A stretch of DNA of 64,000 bases from Lytechinus pictus. Taxonomy: Eukaryota; Echinodermata; Echinoidea; Temnopleuroida; Toxopneustidae. Below are positions 56,332 through 64,000 of the stretch, piece by piece. Position 1 is the stretch's first letter; the number at the start of each line of letters is the position of its first letter. Made by a program: the position numbers and the translations under genes. The stretch is from contig NC_087249.1 in NCBI RefSeq assembly GCF_037042905.1, positions 51,986,901 to 52,050,900 of the forward strand, in the 5' to 3' direction. The notes beneath the pieces were generated by a model. It did not search any database, was not told where the DNA came from, and was given only the letters and a program-made list of their open reading frames with translations.

Positions 56332-56760
56332 TGGCCTAAAGATGCCGGTGATTCCACATCTGTGGTTTAAGGGACTTTCCCCTTGAGTAACCTGCGTGCA
56401 GATTTTTAATGATGCCCCCCCCCCCGGGGGGGTCACTCATGGCCTAAAGATGCCGGTGATTCTACATCTGTGGTTTAAGGGACTTTCCCCTTCAGTAACC
56501 TGAGTGCAGATTTTTAAAGGACAAGTCCACCCCAACAAAAAGTTGATTTGAATAAAAAGAGAAAAATCCAACTAGCATAACACTGAAAATTTCATCAAAA
56601 TCGGATGTAAAATAAGAAAGTTATGACATTTTAAAGTTTCGCTTATTTGATGAAATTTTCAGCACTATGCTAGTTTGATTTTTCTCTATTTATTCAAGTC
56701 AGCATTTGCCTGGGGTGGACTTGACCTTTAATGAGGCAATCATGGCCTAAAGTGGTACCC
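56332..56760. repeat. Tandem duplication interrupted by a TTAA MITE
   Basis: Unit tggcctaaagatgccggtga ... gtggtttaagggactttccc ... gtgcagatttttaatga, copies at about 56332 and 56448, with the start of a third at about 56744. The second unit is split at its TTAA by the element 56518-56727. Confidence 0.85.
56518..56727. mobile_element. TTAA-flanked MITE superfamily, short copy with clean insertion site
   Basis: Ends aggacaagtccaccccaac / ggggtggacttgacct, 210 bp, flanked by TTAA at 56514-56517 and 56728-56731. An internally deleted version of the element at 14878. Confidence 0.9.
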
Positions 56761-56849
56761 AAGCTCGTCCAAGCCCCTTAAAATTTGCCTCTTCATAGTT
56801 TAATGTCCGCGTAATCCTTGGTGTCAAATTTTACCCCTAAATGACTTAA

Positions 56850-57445
56850 AAGGGATGGTCCGGGCTGGAAATATTTATATCTTAATACATAGAGTAGAAG
56901 TCACTGAGTAAAATGCCGAAAATTTCATCAAAATCGGATAACAAATAATAAAGTTATTGAAGTTTAAAGTTTAGCAATATTTTGTGAAGACAGTCGTCAT
57001 GAATATTTATTAGGTGGGCTGATGATGTCACATCCCCACTTTCCGTTTTCTTATGTTATTACATAAAATCATAATTATTTCATACTTGTGTGAATAATAT
57101 GTCTCCCTTATAATGAAATTAGTTGCAGCAATAAATATCTAATGCACTAAATCAGTTGTCAATCCAATTTTTCTAGTTCTTGGAGGAAAAAAATTGAATA
57201 ACTCTAATTTCATATAATAAAATACAAAAGAACAAGTGGGAATGTGACATCATCAGCCCACCTAATGAATATTCATGACGACTGTTTTCACAAAATATTG
57301 CTTAACTTTAAAATTCAATAACTTTGTTATCTGTTATCCGATTTTGATGAAATTATTGGCATTTTGCTCAGTGAATTCAATCTGTATACTCTATTTATTT
57401 ATATAGCTATAAATACTTCCAGCCCGGTCTGCCCGGACCATCCCT
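56850..57445. mobile_element. TTAA-flanked MITE superfamily, 'ccggactgg' copy
   Basis: Left aagggatggtccgggctgg, right gcccggaccatccct, TTAA on both sides (56846-56849, 57446-57449). Inner inverted arms atgaatattcat(t)a(g)gtgggc and atcaaaatcggataacaaat. About 596 bp. Confidence 0.8.
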
Positions 57446-57449
57446 TTAA

Positions 57450-58380
57450 GATCATGTAATGTACACCTAAATGGCGTAAGATTATGTAAAATATACCCCT
57501 AAATGGTGTAAACGGGGTAAACGTCTCAGGACGAGCTGAAAAAAAAACCTTTCTAAAATTATTGAATATAAAACTGAAAAAAATACCACTTTTTCCAATT
57601 GAAAATAAATAAATGAATAAAATCGTCGAAGCCTTTGGTCGAAATACTTACCCTTGTTTGACGGGAGTTTTTTTTTTTTTTTGGGGGGGGGAGGGGTGTG
57701 GGGGGGCACGAATGGGTACCAAATCATTCCTTACTTGACCCCCCTCCCCCCGAATGATGGCAAAGAAACACCCATCAGAGATCTAAACTTTTCCGTACAT
57801 CCACCCCTTCTCACCCATAGCCTCTGCCCTCTCGACCTACATCTTGCTCTATTCCTCTTCCTATCTTTTATCCGACTTTCCCCCAAATATCATTGTATGT
57901 TTAATTAAATCATAAAACTTATATCAAGAAAAATTAATCACTCTCTTTCCCTCATCACTCTCTTTTCTCTCCTTATATACCCTTCTCTCTCGCCTCCGGG
58001 GGGGGGGGGGGGGTCAGCAGTAAGGCTTTCATCCTCGTCCAGTCTCTATAACCTATTTTACTCTCTTGTAATTAGTCCGGTTATGGTAATGTGGCATAAT
58101 TGTATCGCCAAATACATGCCTCCAGAATTATTAAATGGTCAAATAAAAAAAGGAAACAACAAATGTAGTACAAGCAATGCCGTTGCTTCCTGATTGACGA
58201 CATTCACGTTTTATTCTGTATAGATTCTGGAACTGCACTAAAAAGGACAACCTGTCTTCGCGCAACATGAAATACCAGAGCATCTGAAAGATGATCCTGG
58301 ATTCCTCTTGGACGACATCACCCATCTCGAACACTGAACGGACTTCAGCTACGGACTGAAGACCTACAGGGCGCCACCAC
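57450..58380. other. Upstream region of the right-hand gene
   Basis: Contains G and T runs at 57666-57705 and a G run at 57999-58013. The last 180 bases before ATG 58382 are less AT-rich and may be 5' UTR. No promoter element can be assigned. Confidence 0.35.
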
Positions 58381-58381
58381 C

Positions 58382-58555
58382 ATGACCATGAAGGCCGCCA
58401 AGGCCTTGAAGGGCCTGAAGACCCTATCTGCGGATCAGATAGGTGTCCTAAAGAGTGTGAAGGCATCTGAAATGAGTAGTGATATCCGCTGTCAGAACCA
58501 TGCAGAGAAAGAAGCACTACGGAAACAGATCAACATCTGGTATCAAGACCAACAC
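58382..58555 (+). CDS. Unrecognised coiled-coil gene, exon 1
   Basis: 58 codons from ATG to NIWYQDQH, then donor gtaagg. The second ATG is two codons later. Confidence 0.8.
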
Positions 58556-59843
58556 GTAAGGAATCGTAACACTCTTTTAACCGCCAATATACCATTTGTT
58601 TTGGGGGCTTGCTGTTTTTCCCGCCAACAGTATGCTCATTTTAATATTTCCCACAAAAAATTTCAAAACTATAAATGGAACAGTTTTGTTATGAAATCAT
58701 CCTGGTGTATGATAATATATCAAATGCCAGCCCCGCCCCAAACACCATCTTTTCTCCATCTGAATAGCTTTTGTTTGTGATTAATTCTATGCAAAGGTCA
58801 TGATGATCATCATGAAAAAAAAATCATCATGGTCATGCAGGTACATGACCTTGGGAAGCGTGGGTGCTGGGGTGCAAAATGGATGATCCAAACGGACCTA
58901 CATTTTGTAGAGAAACCCTTTTTTGCCAAATCTACGTCAGCAACCCCTGCACTAATATCATTCACATGGCCCTGTGTATGTATCGGTAAAATAATAGAAA
59001 CAAAATGTTGCATTTCGAAATCATTATTATTAATAGAAGTGTGTCTCTGAATGCCTTTCTGAATATGAATAGCGTATGTTAGCAATTTCGAGTCTATAAA
59101 TAATTTGACCCTACATGGTATGTATGAGACATTAAATCATACGGATCGATCAAGTAATTGCAGTTTATTCTGCATTTAACAACTTCTTTTGTGAAATGAA
59201 TCTGAAGAAATGTGTATTTCATTCATTGCGGCATCGATCGCATGCAGCTGCATACAGCTGCACTCGTTGGGTTAAAACGGAAAATGTACAGGAAGTTTAA
59301 CTCCATCTGTCATTGGCGGGCTTTTATTTATCGAGTCCGGCATATGAAAAGATCAGCATAAATACTAGACAATCGAGGATATGTTTGAATAATTGTTGCA
59401 TTTCTGTTAATGTAAGCCTTCACATAAGTGCAGAATGCAATGGAATTTCAGCAAAGATATCACACAGTGTAGTACACTTTCATTTCTAACCCCAGACAAT
59501 GATTACGTTCTTTGTATATTATGAACTTCAGTTTATTAGCGCAAAGGCAGAACAAAATTGAAAAAAATATTGAAAAAAATATATATACTACAAACAATAT
59601 CATCACGTGATTCATTTCAAGTGTATGGAATATATAAAACTTAATATGAATTCTGGAAGGCTTAATTGGAAACATCCATATTTATGGTATATTCATTAGA
59701 ATAACCAGAAATCAAAAGTAAAAATTTCATGTAGCTTTGTTGGACCCCAACGAATAAAGCATTTGCTGATAGGATGTTCCATCCCGCGAGTGGTAAATAG
59801 ATAGATAGATAGATATAGATAGATAGATCTAGATAGATAGATC

Positions 59844-59877
<34 letters not shown>

Positions 59878-59982
59878 TATAGATAGATAGATAGATATAT
59901 AGATAGATAGATAGATAGATATATAGATAGATAGATATAGATAGATAGATATATAGATAGATATATAGATAGATATACATAG

Positions 59983-60063
<81 letters not shown>

Positions 60064-63000
60064 TATATAGATATAGATAAATAAATAGATATAGATAGAT
60101 AGACAGACAGATAGATAGATAGATAGATTGAGAGATAGATAGATAGATAGATGAATATACAAAAATAAGTAAGTAAAAATTAGGCACACGACCGGCATGA
60201 ATGAAATATAGTGACTGACATATGCAATGCGAATCAAGTAATATTTCAGCCCAGTATCTACTTAGCAGATTGCAGCAATAGTTAATGCCAGAAGCGGATC
60301 TAGAGGGGGGGTTGGGGGGGTTGCAACCCCCCCCCCCAAAAAAAAAAAAAATCTTATTCTATTTCTATGTATTTATTTCAAAAATTTTCCCTACTGTGGG
60401 AGGGGGGACACCCCCCTCCCACACCCTCCCCCCTCGCTCGCTCCGCTCGCTTGGACTCGGTCGCTACGCTCCCTCGCATACCACCCCAACCCCCCCCTTT
60501 ATAAAAAGCTGGATCCGCCCCTGAATGCTGTTGATGTTTTTAGTTGTTGCTATTTGTTCGTCTTAGGGGGTGTTGCGAGAAAATATTTGCGATCAATTGC
60601 AAATATTCTGTTGCAAATTTACATTTGATAGATTAACGTTGGCTTTAGCAAATCAGATTAAACTTCTTGTTTCAAGGAGCAAATTACCAATCAATCACTA
60701 ATTTGCAATTAACTGCAAGACATATGATTGATTTAGCTACCAAAAATTGACTTGCAATTGATCGCAAGTTTCTTGCAACACCCCATTACACTTCAAAGAA
60801 ATATTTAATTCTGAACGATGTCCATTCGAAATACAATTCAGATTTAATGGCGTTGGAGAGAGCTCAGAATTATTATCATAATTATAGTATATATAAACTG
60901 TATACGATTAATATAATGATGATGATGACGATGATGACGATGATAACAATTTCAATTTTTTTTTATGATGATAATAAAATGGCCTTATTATGTTGAGTAT
61001 AATGACGACGGTGGTGAATAGTCTAACGATAACAAAATTGAAGACTGATATGATAACGGCGACGATGGATATAACGTTTTATTTTATTGATTCTCTAAAT
61101 TTCAGGAGGCAGTGAAGAAATTGTCTCAAGATCAACAACATGCTTTCAGGAATCTCATCAAATTCCAGAACGAAAAGAGAAAGATACAAAGACAGTCATA
61201 CATTCAGGTGTGTAGTTTCTTTCAAAAAATCTATAAGACAGCCGTTTCTATTGGAATGCGTTAATTTCTTTAGAAAAAAAAATCAGTTCAAATCATTTTT
61301 AAGTTTAGGAAAAATAAGCAGGATTATTATATGTATATTTTGAATATATGTGTTCACTTTTTCTTGCTAGTTATATTATTTTATTTTTATTCTCACATTG
61401 CCTTTCGTTAATGTTTTTGATTAGCTTAAATTTGTTTTCGTTCCCAGCAGCATTTTTCTATTTTTTACTCTCTTCATATCTACAAAATAAAACCACTTAA
61501 TAAAATCTGGTATAAAAATTAGTGTAGGTTGCAGATTACAATGACATTTACTTTGACTCTTAAAGATCTTGTAGAAGCATTAAAATGACTTGTTTAAAAC
61601 TTTTCTCACTTTTTACAGAAACAACGCGCAATCCAGCAAACGCTTCGAGAACAGGCCATCAAAGACAGGGAAGCCGCCGCGAGAAAGTTTCTTGAGAGCA
61701 CTATGAAGAAGGGGAAGAAGAAAATTGTGCAAAGACAAAAGGTTAGCAAGATGGTTGAATTTAAAAAGTCATTTGACTGTTAAAAATCTGATTGTAAAAA
61801 TATGTTTGTGGATGAAAAGGAAATGAGAGAGCATGGGAGGACAATTTTTGATATGGGGAGAGAGAGAAAAACATAGGAGTTGTAGATCATACAAACAAAA
61901 TAAAAGGCGGGAAGAAGCGCAAGGGCAGAGTGAGACAGGAGGAGAAAGGGGGAGAGATAGAGGGAGAGATAATAAAAGAGAGAGGGGAAGGGGGAGGGAG
62001 AGAGAGGAAGAGAGAGAGGAAGCGCGCGCAGGGTGACGAGAGTTGAAGGTTGGCGAGAGTTGACGAATGTTGACGAAGGTTAACGAGGGTTGATGCAGGA
62101 TGACGAAGGTTGACAAGAGTTGACGAAGGTTGACGCGTGTTGAAGGTTGAGAAGAGTTTACGAATGCTTTAGAGGGTTGACGCAGGTTGACGAAGTAGAA
62201 TTTTCAATTCCTAAAAGATAAAGTCTTCAAGATATCTTGATAACTAACCATCCTTTTCAAAGCGAAATAATTGCAAACCTCCAAGATTCTAACCATTATG
62301 TTCTCTTTGTTTTCATTGCAGGACAAATTGGAGACAAAACTTGAAGATATAGATGAGAATGATGACATTGATGTTGAAGATGAAAACACACAGCAATCAG
62401 TTGGTGATAGATCAGAGGACGAAAACTTCAGGATAGTTGAAGAAAATAAGAACCAAAGTGAGGACAAAAATCAGGGGGAAGTTCCTGGACGAGATTCAGT
62501 CGACAGCGGCATTGCAACAAATTCAGTTGACTCTCAAAACTCGTTTGCCAAAATTGCCGAGAAACTGCCTCACCATCAATCAGTAAAACTAAAGGACTTC
62601 GTAGGCAAGAGAGAAAGAAAAGTGACATTTGTGGAAGAAAGGACAAGTGACGTAGATGCCAATTCGGATATTGACGACATTGAAGAAAGAAAATATGTTG
62701 ATGATCATGAGAGCAATGACGTGATGGTAAAACCTATAAGCATATCACACCACCAAGTGACTGTTATTGATGGGGAAACGGGACACTCAGAAATCCTTCC
62801 TCGGCAGAAAACTCACATTGTCGATGAATCTCTTTTCCTTAGGAACCAAGTCGGCGGCCTCTCTCTCAGATCAAACAGAATGCCCGATATTCATCGGGCC
62901 CATCTTAGACCCAGTACATCAGAGAGACAGCTACGGGATGATGGTGGGGTTGCCATGCCAACAAGGACGGACTCCGATCTCGATCGCATTGATGCGATCG

Positions 63001-64000
63001 CACGCGAAAATGGAAAGTCACACTACGCAGACGACACTGTTACACTCTCGCGAATGAACACAACAAGCTCAATCTTGCCGCCAATTAGGGAAGATGCACA
63101 GATCAATAGGCAACCGGACGAGACGCAGGATCGTTTAGGAGCGATCGATGTCATCACAGGAAGGACTTATCACGTGGGTAGCGACAATTCCGTTGTTGAT
63201 GCATCTCCTGCCAAAAGTTTTCCATCGTCTGTCGGTGAGAAGATTCCTGATCAGTCGGTGAATGGAAGCGATGAGGAAGAAGTGCATAACGCTGGGAATG
63301 ATGACGATGAGGTGGAAAAGAGAGACAAAATTCGAGAGAAGAGGATGAGAGAAAGACGAAAGTTGGAGGATGACATGCATAAATACCATGTGGGAATTGC
63401 CAATAGGACGTTTAAAATACCAGAATATGAAGTAAGTATTTCTTTTCATTTTAAATTCATTACTTGTTCCATACAGTATCTACTTGATCGTATAAATGTT
63501 GACTTTTTCTCAGAATGATAATTGGCACACTTTGATCACTGCCCGTTCACGTTTTCGTTCCGTTTTAATTTGGCCATATTTTGCATTCTTTCTCTTTCAA
63601 AGTTTGACGAAAAAGTTGATAGTCAGTAGTCAACACTTGGCAGTGTAAACTGTTCATGAAGCTGTTGATTTAAATCCACCCAATATTGATCAAAATGCTG
63701 GTGTGTTACACAAATTCGAAATTAATTTCCTTTTGAGATGTGGACAAGGGGTACACAGTCCCTTTCAACCAACAATTAGTTGCAAAATTAAATTGATGGC
63801 AGTTTATTTTAGATGGTTAATTCAGTCGTAATTGAAACGGACTTCAAGTGGATGTGGGATGTTATTGTTCAGAAGTTTTCACAGTGTTATACAAATTATA
63901 AGTAGTAAAATTTGTTTCAAATTGCATTTTATTGATAAGCAAGCGTTATTCCCATTTTCCAGGTCCCTCCCGTGTCTCGTGTTCCCGTATACACTCGTAA
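58382..64000 (+). CDS. Unrecognised charged coiled-coil protein, five exons seen, 3' end outside window
   Basis: Exons 58382-58555, 61106-61207, 61619-61741, 62322-63431 and 63963 to the edge, all phase 0, giving 515 residues so far. ATG lies in a good context (gccaccaccATGa). Residues 1-58 include a helix rich in K and A ([20 protein letters not shown]). Residues 59-133 form a basic helical segment ([43 protein letters not shown]). Residues 134-503 are acidic and low in hydrophobics ([14 protein letters not shown]), with a final basic stretch ([20 protein letters not shown]). No signal peptide or membrane segment. I do not recognise the family. All-symmetric phase-0 exons mean any of the middle exons could be skipped without breaking the frame. 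Confidence 0.82.
58556..59780. other. Intron 1 of the right-hand gene, first part
   Basis: No repeat family or exon recognised. A small palindrome (catgatgatcatcatg) is at 58799-58814. Confidence 0.35.
59795..60152. repeat. (GATA)n/(TA)n compound microsatellite
   Basis: About 360 bp of tagatagata with an inner (TA)n block at 59985-60060. The poly-I/Y/S open frames on the minus strand are artefacts. Confidence 0.95.
60289..60523. mobile_element. hAT-like MITE (cagaagcggatc ends)
   Basis: Ends cagaagcggatctaga and complementary ctggatccgcccctg. Flanks share only aatgc, so the 8 bp duplication is decayed. The interior has gggaggggggacacccccctc and ctcgctcgctccgctcgc. Confidence 0.65.
60568..60786. 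mobile_element. MITE, family G (gggtgttgc), best copy
   Basis: Left gggtgttgcgagaaaatatt then tgcgatcaattgcaaat; right acttgcaattgatcgcaagt then ttcttgcaacacccc. About 219 bp, in intron 1 of the right-hand gene. Confidence 0.75.
61106..61207 (+). CDS. Unrecognised coiled-coil gene, exon 2
   Basis: Acceptor ctctaaatttcag, donor gtgtgt, 34 codons ([20 protein letters not shown], then [11 protein letters not shown]). Confidence 0.8.
61619..61741 (+). CDS. Unrecognised coiled-coil gene, exon 3
   Basis: Acceptor ctcactttttacag, donor gttagc, 41 codons, very basic ([20 protein letters not shown], then [12 protein letters not shown]). Confidence 0.8.
61840..62035 (+). repeat. Purine (GA-rich) tract
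   Basis: About 200 bp of gagagag, ggggag and gaagag in intron 3 of the right-hand gene. Strand-asymmetric polypurine. Confidence 0.85.
62036..62195 (+). repeat. Minisatellite of about 11 bp units (gttgacgaagg)
   Basis: Twelve or so diverged units (gttgacgaagg, gttgacgagag, gttgacgcagg), 130 bases upstream of exon 4. Confidence 0.85.
62322..63431 (+). CDS. Unrecognised coiled-coil gene, exon 4 (long)
   Basis: 1110 bp open throughout, acceptor ttttcattgcag, donor gtaagt. Acidic N-terminal part ([15 protein letters not shown]), a possible short motif [20 protein letters not shown], and a basic end. The length of the open frame in AT-rich surroundings is strong evidence for coding. Confidence 0.9.
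63963..64000 (+). CDS. Unrecognised coiled-coil gene, exon 5 (cut by window end)
   Basis: Acceptor cccattttccag, phase 0, reads [12 protein letters not shown] and runs off the window. Confidence 0.65.

Noticed and set aside
58131-58517. 128-codon minus-strand open frame
   Set aside because: It is the antisense shadow of exon 1 of the right-hand gene; it has no splice or family support.
59662-60237. A 191-codon minus-strand open frame rich in I, Y, L and S
   Set aside because: It translates a (GATA)n/(TA)n microsatellite.
63135-63449. 104-codon minus-strand open frame
   Set aside because: It lies antisense to the long exon 4, whose plus frame is open for 370 codons with matching splice sites.

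Overview
This is a eukaryotic, AT-rich, intron-rich window crowded with palindromic DNA-transposon derivatives. The genes and repeats fit a marine invertebrate deuterostome, most likely an echinoderm and probably a sea urchin. That rests on coding similarity to vertebrate orthologues, frequent tacatgta-type words, and TTAA- and hAT-type MITEs plus tRNA-headed SINEs. The genus is not determined. Repeats make up most of the sequence; only about 5 kb is recognisable coding exon.

Layout. (1) 28.1 kb down to 1.6 kb, minus strand: CEP44, a centrosomal/centriolar microtubule-binding protein. It has a non-coding first exon and six coding exons that splice in frame, and includes the CEP44 N-terminal domain. 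(2) 10.1-19.7 kb, plus strand: a six-exon BEN-domain gene (530 codons before the stop), wholly nested in the roughly 17 kb third intron of CEP44 and antisense to it. (3) 28.06-28.54 kb: a short divergent promoter. CEP44 leaves it to the left and the plus-strand F-box/Sec7 gene FBXO8 to the right; the same head-to-head pair is found in human. (4) 32.1-39.3 kb: five coding exons of FBXO8 (294 aa), whose introns carry nested transposons and an 850 bp ATG-rich satellite. (5) 39.3-58.4 kb: a 19 kb intergenic stretch with SINEs, hAT elements with intact 8 bp target duplications, TTAA-flanked MITEs and microsatellites, and no gene I can support. (6) 58.4 kb to the right edge, plus strand: five exons (the last cut by the window end) of an unrecognised acidic/basic coiled-coil protein.

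Splice phases were checked by hand for all four genes and every junction is consistent. Exon connectivity is still inferred from sequence, without transcripts. The most interesting signals are: the conserved divergent FBXO8/CEP44 pair with a gene nested in one partner; loss of the Sec7 catalytic glutamate in FBXO8; a long overlapping reading frame at the FBXO8 start; an in-window empty-site/filled-site pair showing TTAA insertion by a six-member MITE group; a several-layer nest of transposons in a BEN-gene intron; and transposon-borne perfect DR1 nuclear-receptor half-site pairs.
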